Assembly (NCBI RefSeq): GCF_000173655.1
Contig: NZ_ABZU01000014.1
Location: 1-54,350, forward strand
DNA from: Corynebacterium amycolatum SK46
GTDB lineage: Bacteria; Actinomycetota; Actinomycetes; Mycobacteriales; Mycobacteriaceae
Direction of reading: 5' to 3'
Length of the DNA stretch: 54,350 bases
Position numbers and translations under genes: made by a program. Shown piece after piece: positions 17,233-26,686 of this stretch. The notes under the pieces are model-generated. The model saw only the letters and a program-made list of their open reading frames with translations. It ran no database searches and was not told where the DNA came from. Numbering within the stretch: position 1 is the first letter of the stretch; every line of letters starts with the position of its first letter.

Positions 17233-19158
17233 TTGAACAGCAAATCCAGATCCGGTGCGAACACATTCAAGAGGAACTGGCCGCAGTGGCTGTTGGCACT
17301 GTTTGTTGGCTTCCTCATTCTTACGTACGCACTCGTCTTTTTCACCGGCGGAGGATCAGCCAAGCCAAAGTTGGGCATCGACTTGCAGGGTGGTACCCGA
17401 GTAACCCTGGTGCCGCAGGGCGAAAAGCCGACGCGCGATCAGTTGGACCAGGCTCGCAAGATTCTGGAGAACCGCGTAAACGGCATGGGCGTCAGTGGCG
17501 CTCAAGTTGTTACCGACGGTGACACACTCGTCATTACCGTGCCGGGTGAAGACTCACAGGAGGCCCGTACGCTCGGCCAGACTTCGCAGCTCTTCTTCCG
17601 TCCGGTAGAGCAGCCCACGCAGGGCCCTGATGAAGCTGCCTTTGGCGAGGTAGTTAAGAAGACTGCTGAAGATTGGGTGTCAGTCGGTGTCCTGTCGAAG
17701 GAGGATGCCACCAAGCGCGTTGATGACCTCTACAAGGACATGAACGAAACGCAGAAGCGTGCAATTGATGCCTTCAAGGAACAGAACCCAGATCAGCCGG
17801 TTCCCGAGGAGCTGTCCAAGTCACTGGGCGAGGCCCCGAAGTTGGACGCAACGGCTCCGGCAAAGCCGGCGAACTCGATTGAAGCGGCCGAGCTGCGTAC
17901 GAAGGTTCGTGACGTGCTGTTGGCGACTCGCCAGTCCGAAGACCCAACGGCACAGTTTGCAGCCGCTGCGCTAATGACCTGCGATAACCGTGATGCAGTT
18001 GATCCGCTACAGGGTGCCGATGACCCGGCCAAGCCGCTGGTGACCTGTGCGCCAGAAGGCGGCAAGGCCGTTTTCCTGGGCAAGGCTCCGCTGTTGATTG
18101 GGCAGGAGGACGAGGCTAAGGGCGAGCGCCTGTCTGGCGACGCTATCGACACCAATGCGCCGATTACCGGTGGCTACGATCAGCAGTCTGGTCAGATTCA
18201 GGTCTCCTTTAGCTTCAAGTCCGGGAAGAATGACACCGGCGCTCGCACATGGACCAAGTTGACCAATGACTACCTGCAGCGGCAGGTCGCTATCGTGTTG
18301 GACTCGAAGGTCATTTCCGCCCCGGTGATTCAGGAGGCAACCCCAGTTGGTTCTGCCACCCGCATCACGGGCGACTTCTCAATCGACGAGGCACAGGGGC
18401 TGGCCAATAACCTGCGTTACGGTGCACTGCCGCTGTCGTTTGCAGGTGAGGACGGCGAGCCGGGTGGCACGACCACGACTATTCCGGCCATGCTCGGTTC
18501 GGCTTCCTTGGAAGCCGGTCTGCTTGCCGGCATTATCGGTATCGCACTGATTGTTGTCTACGCGATTGTTCTCTACCGCGGCCTGGGCGTGATTTCGCTG
18601 GTTTCGCTGGCAGCAGCTGGCGCGATGGTTTACGGCGTCCTTGTCCTTCTTGGTCGTTGGATTGGCTACTCGCTCGATCTCGCTGGCATCGCCGGCATCA
18701 TCATCTCTATCGGTGTAACGGCTGACTCATTCATCGTCTTCTTCGAACGAATCAAGGACGAAATCCGAGCGGGTAGAACATTCCGCTCCGCGGTTCCGCA
18801 CGCGTGGCGACGAGCACGGCGCACCATCCTATCGGGTAACTTTGTGTCCATCATTGCGGCTGTGGTCCTTTACATCCTGGCCGTTGGCGATGTCCGCGGT
18901 TTCGCATTCACACTTGGTCTCTCCACAGCATTCGACATTGTGACGGCTTTCCTCGTGACAGCGCCGTTGGTCATCCTAGCTACTCGTAAGTGGCCAGCTT
19001 TGTCCAAGCCGTCGATGAACGGCTTCGGCTCGGTCATGGAGATCGCACAGAGGAATAAGACCGGAGCTGCCGGTAAGAAGGCCGGAGCCTCCGATGCCTC
19101 CGCCAGTACGGCTGCCGACACCAGTGCAGCTCACTCCAGCGCGAATGAGGGGAAGTAG
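17233..19158 (+). CDS. secD: Protein translocase subunit SecD
   Basis: SecD (641 residues) uses the proton gradient with SecF to pull exported proteins out of SecYEG. It has one N-terminal transmembrane helix (about 18-38), the GIDLQGGTRVTL motif of the P1 domain, a large extracytoplasmic domain with a long variable insertion (about 130-275), and five C-terminal membrane helices (about 420-590) containing the RND-type core and VTADSFIVFFERIKDE motif. A polar Ala/Ser-rich tail ends it. TTG start, with CAGGAG 9-14 nt upstream. Confidence 0.95.
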   Translation: MNSKSRSGANTFKRNWPQWLLALFVGFLILTYALVFFTGGGSAKPKLGIDLQGGTRVTLVPQGEKPTRDQLDQARKILENRVNGMGVSGAQVVTDGDTLVITVPGEDSQEARTLGQTSQLFFRPVEQPTQGPDEAAFGEVVKKTAEDWVSVGVLSKEDATKRVDDLYKDMNETQKRAIDAFKEQNPDQPVPEELSKSLGEAPKLDATAPAKPANSIEAAELRTKVRDVLLATRQSEDPTAQFAAAALMTCDNRDAVDPLQGADDPAKPLVTCAPEGGKAVFLGKAPLLIGQEDEAKGERLSGDAIDTNAPITGGYDQQSGQIQVSFSFKSGKNDTGARTWTKLTNDYLQRQVAIVLDSKVISAPVIQEATPVGSATRITGDFSIDEAQGLANNLRYGALPLSFAGEDGEPGGTTTTIPAMLGSASLEAGLLAGIIGIALIVVYAIVLYRGLGVISLVSLAAAGAMVYGVLVLLGRWIGYSLDLAGIAGIIISIGVTADSFIVFFERIKDEIRAGRTFRSAVPHAWRRARRTILSGNFVSIIAAVVLYILAVGDVRGFAFTLGLSTAFDIVTAFLVTAPLVILATRKWPALSKPSMNGFGSVMEIAQRNKTGAAGKKAGASDASASTAADTSAAHSSANEGK

Positions 19159-19164
19159 GAATCC

Positions 19165-20382
19165 ATGAATACTACTCAGACGAATCCGGCGCTAATTACT
19201 GAGCCTGAAAGCGTGAACGACGACTCCTTCTTCCGCCGCCTCTACACCGGCGAGGGGGGAATCAACATCGTCGGCAAGCGGAAGCGCTGGTACCAGATTG
19301 CCGCCGCCATCATCGTTGTTGCCTTCGCAGCGATGCTGATTCGCGGCTTCAGCTTCGGGATCGACTTCGAGGGCGGTACCAAGATGACTATGCCGCCGGC
19401 CTCAGTGACAACTGAGCAGGCCGAGGAGGTTTTCACCGAAGCCACCGGTGTGAAGCCAGAGCTGGTGCAAATTATCGGTTCTGGTGAGGGCCGAATCCTG
19501 GAGATCACCTCTGAGAAGCTGACTCAGGACGAGATTAATAGTGCTCGTGTCGCATTGAACGACGCGTTCAAGCCCGTCGATGTACAGGGGCAGCAGACCC
19601 CGGATGCCATTGGTGACTCGACCGTGTCGGAGTCGTGGGGCTCGTCGATTACCAACCGAATGCTGCTGGCTGCAGTGGTGTTCCTTGGCCTGGTGTTCAT
19701 CTACATCACCATTCACTTCGAGCGCGACATGGCCATTTCCGCCATTCTCGCCCTGGTTGTGGATGCAATCGTGATTATGGGCATCTACGCGCTCATTGGT
19801 CTTGACGTCACCCCGGCTACCATTATCGGCTTGCTGACGGTGCTGTCGTTCTCCCTGTACGACACCGTCGTGGTGTTCGACAAGGTCGACGAGAATACGG
19901 CGGGCTATCGTTCATCGACACGCAGAAGTTACGCCGAGTTGGTGAACCTGGCAGTCAACCAAACCATCATGCGTTCTATCAACACCACAGTGTCGACGCT
20001 CCTGCCAATCCTGGCACTGATGGTCATTGCCGTGGGCATGCTGGGGGTCGGTACGCTGAAGGACCTTGCGCTCGTTCAGCTCATCGGCATTATTCAGGGT
20101 ACGTTCTCGTCGATCTTCCTGGCTTCGTCGCTGTTGGTGTCTCTCAAGTCGCGGCAGCGTGAATACCGCAAGCATGACGAGGCGGTACTGTCTGCTCGCG
20201 CAAAGGCATCTGAGGGGGCCGGATCGGACACCGATTCCGCAACCGCTGATGTTGCGGAGGACTCGGGCTCGAAGGAGTCGTCGGCAAGCGAAATGGAGCA
20301 GTCGACGCCGAAACGAACGGTGACGACTCCGAAGCTTGAGGGCGATGGAGACAAGCCGCTTTCTTGGCGTCCTGGGCAGTAG
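19165..20382 (+). CDS. secF: Protein translocase subunit SecF
   Basis: SecF (405 residues) pairs with SecD. Six hydrophobic segments are visible, with FGIDFEGGTKMTM after the first helix, and the conserved FSLYDTVVVFDKVDEN and RSINTTVSTLLPILALM motifs in the membrane domain. The last 75 residues are a polar Ser/Glu-rich tail typical of corynebacteria and mycobacteria. Starts six bases after secD. Confidence 0.95.
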   Translation: MNTTQTNPALITEPESVNDDSFFRRLYTGEGGINIVGKRKRWYQIAAAIIVVAFAAMLIRGFSFGIDFEGGTKMTMPPASVTTEQAEEVFTEATGVKPELVQIIGSGEGRILEITSEKLTQDEINSARVALNDAFKPVDVQGQQTPDAIGDSTVSESWGSSITNRMLLAAVVFLGLVFIYITIHFERDMAISAILALVVDAIVIMGIYALIGLDVTPATIIGLLTVLSFSLYDTVVVFDKVDENTAGYRSSTRRSYAELVNLAVNQTIMRSINTTVSTLLPILALMVIAVGMLGVGTLKDLALVQLIGIIQGTFSSIFLASSLLVSLKSRQREYRKHDEAVLSARAKASEGAGSDTDSATADVAEDSGSKESSASEMEQSTPKRTVTTPKLEGDGDKPLSWRPGQ

Positions 20383-20431
20383 GAGGCAGCGCTTCCCAGC
20401 GGTTCGGGTGAAACTACTTTAAAAGCGCATT

Positions 20432-20470
20432 GTGCGGGTATCGTTGACAGGTACCCGCACTTTTTCTTTT
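20432..20470 (+). terminator. Rho-independent terminator after secF
   Basis: GTGCGGGTA (20432-20440) and TACCCGCAC (20452-20460) form a perfect 9-bp stem with an 11-nt loop followed by TTTTTCTTTT. It separates secDF from apt, whose ribosome site AAAAGGAG begins a few bases later. Confidence 0.85.
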
Positions 20471-20492
20471 CGCCGAAAAGGAGCTTAAACCT

Positions 20493-21029
20493 GTGTCGTA
20501 TGCACACGCGCGTGAGGCATTAGCTGATCAGATTCGGTTTGTGCCCGATTTTCCAGTTGAGGGCGTACTCTTCGAGGACCTGACGCCGGCGCTTGCCGAC
20601 GCCACGACGTTCGCCCTGATTGTGGACGAAATTTCCGCCAAGGTGGAAGAGTTCGGGGCTGATGTTATAGGCAGCCTAGATGCGCGTGGATTCCTGCTGG
20701 GGTCTGCGGTGGCGTACAAGCTCGGACTGGGAGTGCTCGCTATTCGTAAGAAGGGTAAGCTCCCGCCACCTGTGCTGACCGAGACCTATGAGCTGGAATA
20801 CGGTACGGCCGCACTTGAAATTCCAGCTAGTGGGATTGAGCTGGAGGGCAAGAAAGCCGTACTTGTCGACGATGTGTTGGCAACTGGTGGCACCCTGTGT
20901 GCAGCTCGCGCCCTGCTGGAGACAGCTGGTGTCGAGGTAACCGGGCTGTGTACTGTGCTGGAGGTTGAAGGCCTGGGAGCTCGGGAGAAGCTTGCTGATC
21001 TGCCTCTGTACGTGGTTAATAAGGGGTGA
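20493..21029 (+). CDS. apt: Adenine phosphoribosyltransferase
   Basis: Apt (178 residues) salvages adenine with PRPP to give AMP. The PRPP-binding motif is [13 protein letters not shown]; the N-terminal [15 protein letters not shown] and [20 protein letters not shown] are typical Apt segments. GTG start with AAAAGGAG upstream. It is placed between secDF and rel, a common order in Gram-positive bacteria, seven bases before rel. Confidence 0.95.
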   Translation: MSYAHAREALADQIRFVPDFPVEGVLFEDLTPALADATTFALIVDEISAKVEEFGADVIGSLDARGFLLGSAVAYKLGLGVLAIRKKGKLPPPVLTETYELEYGTAALEIPASGIELEGKKAVLVDDVLATGGTLCAARALLETAGVEVTGLCTVLEVEGLGAREKLADLPLYVVNKG

Positions 21030-21036
21030 GTGAGTC

Positions 21037-23298
21037 ATGGCTGATGGGCCCGCACGCCGTTATGGTGCTCGCTTAGCGCGAAGCCTTACCGGTAATAGGA
21101 CGAAGATACGCCCGGTGCTAGATCCCCTTGTCGCGGTGCATCGACAGGTGCATCCGCGCGCGGATTTGGCTGTGCTTCAGCGTGCCTACGATACCGCCGA
21201 GCGCCTTCACGACGGCGTGTACCGGAAATCCGGCGAGCCATACATCACTCACCCGCTTGCAGTCGCCACTATTGCCGCCGAGATCGGCATGGATACCACC
21301 ACACTGGTGGCGGCGCTGCTGCATGACACGGTCGAAGATACTGATTACACGCTGGAGGACCTGGAGCGGGACTTCGGCCCAGAAGTCGCACGATTGGTCG
21401 ACGGCGTGACCAAATTGGATAAGGTCGCGTTGGGCTCCGCCGCGGAGGCAGAGACCGTGCGAAAGATGATTATCGCCATGAGCCAGGACCCGCGCGTGCT
21501 GGTTATCAAGGTGGCTGACCGGCTGCATAACATGCGCACAATGCGTTTCCTGCCGCCGGAAAAGCAGGCTAAGAAAGCTCGCGAGACTCTCGAGGTGATT
21601 GCACCGCTGGCGCATCGTTTGGGAATGGCCAGCGTGAAGTGGGAGTTGGAAGATCTCTCCTTCGCCATTTTGTATCCGAAGAAGTACGACGAGATTGTGC
21701 GTTTGGTCGCAGACCGAGCGCCGCAGCGGGACCGGTACATTCAGGAAGTCTCCGAGATGATCCAGAAGGATCTGAAGGAGTCTCACATTGCTGCTGAGGT
21801 ACAGGGCAGGCCGAAGCACTACTGGTCGATTTATCAAAAGATGATTGTCCGCGGCCACGAGTTCGACGAGATTTTTGACCTGGTCGGACTTCGAGTTCTG
21901 GTGGACACGACCAAGGACTGCTACGCCGCCATGGGTGCCGTCCACTCGCTGTTCAAACCGATGCCGGGGCGATTCAAGGACTATATTTCCGCGCCACGCT
22001 TCGGGGTTTACCAGTCGTTGCACACAACGGTCATTGGTCCAGGCGGGTCCCCGCTAGAAGTGCAGATTCGCACCCATGAGATGCACTACAACGCTGAGTA
22101 CGGCATTGCCGCACACTGGCGCTACAAGGAAACTAAGGGCTCTCACAAGGGAGATTCCGCCGAAGTCGATCAGATGGCGTGGATGCGTCAGCTGCTGGAT
22201 TGGCAGCGTGAAGCCGCAGATCCTAACGAGTTCCTGGACTCGCTGCGCTATGACCTCTCAGTCACTGAAATTTTTGCGTTCACGCCTAAGGGCGATGTCA
22301 TCACATTGCCCGCGGACTCCACGCCCGTTGACTTTGCCTACGCGGTCCATACTGAAGTAGGTCACCGCTGTATTGGTGCCAAAGTCAACGGCAAACTAGT
22401 GGCGTTGGAATCACCGCTAAAAACTGGCGACCGCGTCGAGATTTTCACGTCCAAGGATGCCCATTCCGGTCCGTCTAAGGACTGGGAGAAGTTTGTTAAA
22501 ACTCCACGTGCGCGGGCAAAGATCCGTCAGTGGTTTGCTAAGGAGCGCCGTGAGGAGGCGCTCGATGCCGGACGTGACGCACTGGCTGCAGAGGTACAGC
22601 GCGGCGGTCTGCCGATGCACCGCCTGTTCACTCCGGCGTCAATCAAGCAGATTGCCTCCGAGCTGCACTATGCGGATGTTGATGCGCTCTATACCGCTAT
22701 CGGTAAGGGGCAGGTCTCAGCGCAGCATGTGACTCACCGCCTGATGGCGCAGTTCTCGAGCACGGACGATGCCGAAGAGCAGCTGGTCTCCCGCACGCCA
22801 ATTTCAAAGATGAACGTGCACAACACTCCGCGCCGAGCTGATAGCACCGGTGTGTTGGTAGAAGGCAGCGCGGATATGGCCGCTAAGCTTGCCAAATGCT
22901 GTACGCCTGTGCCGGGCGATGCCATCTTTGGCTTCGTCACCCGTGGCGGTGGGGTCAGTGTGCACCGTACGGACTGTACTAATGCGGAGAAGTTGCACCA
23001 GGAGCCCGAGCGCATTATCGAGGTCTCCTGGGCAACAGATTCCTCCGGTGCGGTCTTCATGGTCACGGTGCAAATCGAAGCGCTTGACCGTCATGGACTG
23101 CTCTCGGAGATTACTCGCGTCTTCTCCGATCAGAAGGTCTCAATCCTGTCGACGTCCTCCCATACCTCCGATGACCGCGTCGCGGTGATGCGCTTCAGCT
23201 TCGAAGTCTCAGACACCAAACAGATGGGGTATATCTTCAACATTCTGCGCGGTGTCGAGGGAGTCTTCGATGTCTACCGCATTACTTCTGGGCAGTAA
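21037..23298 (+). CDS. rel: Bifunctional (p)ppGpp synthetase/hydrolase (Rel/RSH)
   Basis: This long RSH enzyme (753 residues) makes and degrades the stringent-response alarmone. In order: HD hydrolase domain with [10 protein letters not shown] and [10 protein letters not shown] (about 65-110); synthetase domain with [21 protein letters not shown] (about 310-335); TGS domain ([24 protein letters not shown] region, about 413-470); a zinc-finger-type region with [10 protein letters not shown] (two Cys); and a C-terminal ACT domain (about 670-753). Hydrolase His/Asp residues are intact, so it should be bifunctional. The frame is complete. Confidence 0.96.
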   Translation: MADGPARRYGARLARSLTGNRTKIRPVLDPLVAVHRQVHPRADLAVLQRAYDTAERLHDGVYRKSGEPYITHPLAVATIAAEIGMDTTTLVAALLHDTVEDTDYTLEDLERDFGPEVARLVDGVTKLDKVALGSAAEAETVRKMIIAMSQDPRVLVIKVADRLHNMRTMRFLPPEKQAKKARETLEVIAPLAHRLGMASVKWELEDLSFAILYPKKYDEIVRLVADRAPQRDRYIQEVSEMIQKDLKESHIAAEVQGRPKHYWSIYQKMIVRGHEFDEIFDLVGLRVLVDTTKDCYAAMGAVHSLFKPMPGRFKDYISAPRFGVYQSLHTTVIGPGGSPLEVQIRTHEMHYNAEYGIAAHWRYKETKGSHKGDSAEVDQMAWMRQLLDWQREAADPNEFLDSLRYDLSVTEIFAFTPKGDVITLPADSTPVDFAYAVHTEVGHRCIGAKVNGKLVALESPLKTGDRVEIFTSKDAHSGPSKDWEKFVKTPRARAKIRQWFAKERREEALDAGRDALAAEVQRGGLPMHRLFTPASIKQIASELHYADVDALYTAIGKGQVSAQHVTHRLMAQFSSTDDAEEQLVSRTPISKMNVHNTPRRADSTGVLVEGSADMAAKLAKCCTPVPGDAIFGFVTRGGGVSVHRTDCTNAEKLHQEPERIIEVSWATDSSGAVFMVTVQIEALDRHGLLSEITRVFSDQKVSILSTSSHTSDDRVAVMRFSFEVSDTKQMGYIFNILRGVEGVFDVYRITSGQ

Positions 23299-23462
23299 TC
23301 GCTTTACGACGGGTAGTGCCTCCAGCTACCTGAATCCGGCACTGGCCTACTATCTGAGGCTTATTGATGGGTTCGTGGCCGATCCCCGGTGAGGGATTCA
23401 CCTTTGACCACGCTGGAGCGCATCGATAAGTGAAAAGGACGAAGGAGCGTCTGCATTAAAAC

Positions 23463-23494
23463 AAGGGGCCAAGGTGAAAACCTTGGCCCCTTTA
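23463..23494. terminator. Terminator between convergent rel and cyclophilin genes
   Basis: AAGGGGCCAAGG (23463-23474) and CCTTGGCCCCTT (23481-23492) form a perfect 12-bp stem with loop TGAAAA. A/T-rich flanks on both sides (TTAAAAC before, TTAACC after) suggest it works in both directions. The 230-nt gap 23299-23528 has no gene; it also holds the minus-strand copy of the recurrent CGTCGTAAAGC 11-mer (23301-23311). Confidence 0.85.
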
Positions 23495-23528
23495 ACCGAT
23501 TAATTTCTCAATCAGTTAGTTGAGTCAG

Positions 23529-24401
23529 CTACTTGACTTCCGCCTTCTCAATACGGACTTCCTTGGCTGGCTTACCGTCAGAGGTACCGCCACCCTCGAT
23601 ACCGTTCTTCGCAATGTCCGCAACCGTCTTGGTGCCCTCGTCAGTCATGGAGCCAAGCACGGTGTACTGCGGAGGCAGCTGAGAATCTGCCCAGTTGAGG
23701 AAGAACTGGCTGCCGTTGGCATCCGGGTCGCTCGGGTTTGCCATGGCGATAGAGCCCTTCGGGTACACCAACGGGGTGTTCTGATCCAGGCCAGAATCCT
23801 TGACCGGCCACTCGCCAGCGAACTTGAAGCCCGGGCCACCGGTACCGGTACCAGTCGGGTCGCCACACTGCAGAACGTTCAGGCCACCACCGGTAATACG
23901 GTGGCACACGGTGTCGTTGAAGTAGTCGGACTTAGCCATGTGCTCAATTGCATTGACGCCGCAAGGTGAAATAGCGCGGTCCAGCTCCATCGGAATGTCG
24001 CCCTGGTTAGTCTTCAGAGTGATGGTTACAGTGCCAGTGGCGGGAACGTTGTCGGTAGCTGGCTTATCGATGTCCTTCGATGCCTCGCCATCATCCGGGT
24101 AGTCACAGCTCACGGTTTCCGGAAGCGGGAAAGAGCGCTTCATCGGAACCTTTTCACCGCTGACGGGAGTAGCTGTCAGGGCTGCAGGTTCGACTGGAGT
24201 CGTGGATTCATCAGCGGCCTCATTGTCGTCAGCGCCGCCAGCCGTGGTCAGCAGGTAGATTCCGCCACCGATAAAGAGCAGGATAGCCAAAGTGGTTACG
24301 ACAACGCCCAGTGGCTTCAGCTTCTCGGCACGCGCACGGCGCTTCAGTTCGCGCTCGAGCGTCCGCATCGCATCTTTGCGCCTTTGCTCATTGTTTGCCA
24401 C
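23529..24401 (-). CDS. Membrane-anchored cyclophilin-type peptidyl-prolyl isomerase
   Basis: This 290-residue protein has a short basic cytoplasmic N-terminus, one transmembrane helix (about 33-53), a polar linker, and a C-terminal cyclophilin domain facing outward. Cyclophilin motifs include YFNDTVCHRI (the FHR active-site Arg is kept), QCGDPTGTGTGGPGFKF and GSQFFLNW. Cysteines at VSCDYP, SPCGVN, VCHR and LQCGD could form disulfides outside the cell. It likely helps exported proteins fold. It converges with rel and is divergent from the metallo-hydrolase gene. Confidence 0.92.
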   Translation of the reverse strand: MANNEQRRKDAMRTLERELKRRARAEKLKPLGVVVTTLAILLFIGGGIYLLTTAGGADDNEAADESTTPVEPAALTATPVSGEKVPMKRSFPLPETVSCDYPDDGEASKDIDKPATDNVPATGTVTITLKTNQGDIPMELDRAISPCGVNAIEHMAKSDYFNDTVCHRITGGGLNVLQCGDPTGTGTGGPGFKFAGEWPVKDSGLDQNTPLVYPKGSIAMANPSDPDANGSQFFLNWADSQLPPQYTVLGSMTDEGTKTVADIAKNGIEGGGTSDGKPAKEVRIEKAEVK

Positions 24402-24429
24402 TAGTTACTCTCCGTATCTCTTAGTCATC

Positions 24430-24510
24430 GATTGCCGGTGACGGAACGCCAGCGGGCAATCTTGCCCATCGAAAGTGACCGAAACAGAGGCGAACGCTCA
24501 GTCGGTCACT
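24430..24510. repeat. Cluster of inverted repeats in the cyclophilin/metallo-hydrolase intergenic region
   Basis: AGTGACCGA (24474-24482) and TCGGTCACT (24502-24510) form a perfect 9-bp inverted repeat with a 19-nt loop. Just left of it ATTGCC (24430-) pairs with GGCAAT (-24459), and GGGCAA with its partner near 24467 can form another small stem. The region lies directly upstream of the minus-strand cyclophilin gene. It could be an operator, a 5' leader structure or a small RNA; no T run identifies it as a terminator. Confidence 0.45.
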
Positions 24511-24646
24511 GTCGCATACACAAACGACTATTATGCCCGGTATCGCGTCTCATTTGCGAGATGACAGGCCAAGGCGCAAGGGGAAAGGTGCTCGTTTCCT
24601 GTTGTCGGAAGTTGTAAGTAGCCTGCCGGGGGATGTACAGAATCGT

Positions 24647-24652
24647 TACAAT
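24647..24652 (+). promoter_or_regulatory. -10 box implying a leaderless metallo-hydrolase mRNA
   Basis: TACAAT ends eight bases before the ATG at 24661, so transcription would begin at or within two bases of the start codon. No ribosome site is seen before the ATG. Leaderless transcripts are common in corynebacteria. Confidence 0.5.
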
Positions 24653-24660
24653 GGGACGGC

Positions 24661-25332
24661 ATGGAGATATTTGGTTTCGCAGCCGGCCCTTTTCAGACCA
24701 ACTGCTACGTGGCAACAGGCGCTCCGGAAATGGACGGCCTGTCCACCCCATGTGTCATTATCGACCCGGGCATGGGAGCGCTCGAGATAATCCGCGGCGA
24801 GGTTGAGAAGCGAGATTGGAAGCCGGAAGCAATTCTGCTTACCCATGGTCATATCGACCACGTCCGCGATGTCGCGGAGGCCGCCGACTTCTGGGGTATC
24901 CCCGTCTTCATTCACGAAAGCGACAATGTGTTGCTGGCCAATCCGAAACTTGGCGGTTCTTCTTTCGGACACCTCTTTGACATCGATTCTATGCAGGCTT
25001 ATACAAAAGCCGATTTCTTCGAGGATGGCGACGAAGTAAAGTGGGCAGGGTTGAATTTCGAAGTCATTCACGCACCGGGTCACTCTCCGGGATGCGTAAT
25101 GCTGCGCGCTTCCGATGGGGAAGATGAGATTATCTTCAGCGGGGACGTCCTCTTTAAGGGAGCTATTGGTCGCGTAGATTTGCCGGGCAGTAGTCCGGAG
25201 CACATGCAGCAGTCGTTGAAGGATAAGGTCCTCCCGCTGGCGGATGACCTTATGATTCTTCCGGGCCATGGCTCCGCATCGTCGATAGGCGAGGAGCGCG
25301 CGACCAACCCGTTCCTGCAAAACCTCACCTAG
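24661..25332 (+). CDS. MBL-fold metallo-hydrolase (glyoxalase II-like)
   Basis: This 223-residue metallo-beta-lactamase-fold protein has the metal motif THGHIDHVRD (HXHXDH), a third His in HAPGHSPGC, Asp in FSGDVLF and a last His in LPGHG. It resembles the short glyoxalase II-like hydrolases found beside hisS in actinobacteria. The substrate is unknown; hydroxyacylglutathione is unlikely in an organism using mycothiol, so a mycothiol thioester is possible but unproven. Followed 43 nt later by hisS. Confidence 0.88.
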   Translation: MEIFGFAAGPFQTNCYVATGAPEMDGLSTPCVIIDPGMGALEIIRGEVEKRDWKPEAILLTHGHIDHVRDVAEAADFWGIPVFIHESDNVLLANPKLGGSSFGHLFDIDSMQAYTKADFFEDGDEVKWAGLNFEVIHAPGHSPGCVMLRASDGEDEIIFSGDVLFKGAIGRVDLPGSSPEHMQQSLKDKVLPLADDLMILPGHGSASSIGEERATNPFLQNLT

Positions 25333-25337
25333 CCTGG

Positions 25338-25368
25338 CTGACACGTCGTGAGAGTTGGCAGGTAGAGT
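25338..25368 (+). promoter_or_regulatory. hisS promoter implying a leaderless GTG start
   Basis: CTGACA (25338-25343), a 19-nt spacer and TAGAGT (25363-25368) end seven bases before GTG 25376, so the mRNA should begin at or next to the start codon. This supports GTG 25376 over the in-frame TTG 25355, which would lie upstream of the transcription start. Confidence 0.5.
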
Positions 25369-25375
25369 TAGCGGA

Positions 25376-26659
25376 GTGAACTCTAGCCAGAAGCCAAAGA
25401 AGTTGAAGCCATTCTCCGCGCCCAAGGGCGTACCGGATTATGTCCCGCCGGTCTCCCGCGAATTCGAGGCGGTGCGAAACTCATTCCAGCACCGCGCACG
25501 ACTTGCGGGCTATGAGCACATTGAGCTGCCAATTTTCGAGGAAACCGGACTTTTTGCACGCGGTGTAGGTGAATCGACGGACGTCGTCACCAAGGAGATG
25601 TACACGTTCGCCGACCGCGGCGACCGCTCGGTCACCCTGCGCCCGGAGGGTACCGCGGGCGTGATGCGCGCGGTCATTGAGCACAATCTGGACCGCGGTC
25701 AGTTGCCGGTCAAGCTCTCCTACGCGGGGCCGTTCTTTCGCTATGAACGCCCACAGGCAGGCCGTTACCGTCAGTTGCAGCAGGTAGGCGTAGAGGCGAT
25801 CGGCATCGATGATCCTGCGCTGGACGCTGAGGTCATCGCGCTTGCCGACGCATGTTTCCGCGGCATCGGCCTGGAAGGATTCCGGCTTGAGCTGACAAGC
25901 CTCGGTGACAACACCTGTCGCTCTGAGTACCGCGCTAAGCTGCAGGAATTTTTGTTTGACCTGCCTCTGGATGAGGAAACGCGCCACCGTGCAAACATCA
26001 ACCCGCTGCGCGTCCTCGACGATAAGCGACCGGAAATGCAGGAAATGCTTGCCGACGCACCGCTGATGCTGGACCACCTTTCTGACAGCGCTCGCAGTCA
26101 CTTTGAAGCTGTGACTGGACTGTTGGATGACATGAGGGTGCCCTATGTCATCAATCCTCGAATGGTGCGCGGACTGGACTATTACACCAAGACGTGCTTC
26201 GAGTTTGTTCACGACGGCCTGGGTGCTCAGTCGGGTATCGGTGGCGGTGGTCGCTACGACGGGCTGATGGCGCAGCTCGGCGGCCAAGAGCTGTCGGGAA
26301 TTGGCTTTGGTTTGGGTGTAGATCGCGCGCTGCTCGCACTGGAAGCAGAGAGCAAGCAGGCCAGCGATGGTCGACGCGTCGACGTCTATGGTGTTGCGCT
26401 CGGTGAAGAAGCCGCTCACGCTATGGCGCTGCAGATCAATAAGCTGCGTCAAGCGGGTATCCGCGCGGATATGTCCTACGGTGGCCGCGGTCTGAAGGGG
26501 GCAATGAAGGGCGCCGATCGCGCTGGAGCCCGATTTGCGTTGGTCCTCGGCGAGTCTGAATTGGCCGCGGGCGAGGTTCAGCTGAAGAACCTCGAGTCCC
26601 ACGAGCAGCACGCAGTGGCCCTAGATGCACTGGTTCAGGAGCTGCAGTCGCGCATCTAG
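25376..26659 (+). CDS. hisS: Histidine--tRNA ligase
   Basis: A class II synthetase (427 residues). Motif 1 lies near [13 protein letters not shown] to [18 protein letters not shown] and [19 protein letters not shown] form motif 2; the two histidine-recognition motifs are [14 protein letters not shown] and [25 protein letters not shown] is motif 3. A C-terminal anticodon-binding domain follows (about 335-427). Converges with the zinc peptidase gene with only 27 nt between stops. Confidence 0.96.
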   Translation: MNSSQKPKKLKPFSAPKGVPDYVPPVSREFEAVRNSFQHRARLAGYEHIELPIFEETGLFARGVGESTDVVTKEMYTFADRGDRSVTLRPEGTAGVMRAVIEHNLDRGQLPVKLSYAGPFFRYERPQAGRYRQLQQVGVEAIGIDDPALDAEVIALADACFRGIGLEGFRLELTSLGDNTCRSEYRAKLQEFLFDLPLDEETRHRANINPLRVLDDKRPEMQEMLADAPLMLDHLSDSARSHFEAVTGLLDDMRVPYVINPRMVRGLDYYTKTCFEFVHDGLGAQSGIGGGGRYDGLMAQLGGQELSGIGFGLGVDRALLALEAESKQASDGRRVDVYGVALGEEAAHAMALQINKLRQAGIRADMSYGGRGLKGAMKGADRAGARFALVLGESELAAGEVQLKNLESHEQHAVALDALVQELQSRI

Positions 26660-26686
26660 GAAACGCGCATTTGTTGAGTGCGGAGT

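Noticed and set aside
25481..26611. 376-codon antisense frame within hisS
   Set aside because: A shadow of hisS with low-complexity, Gln/His-rich translation and no ribosome site.
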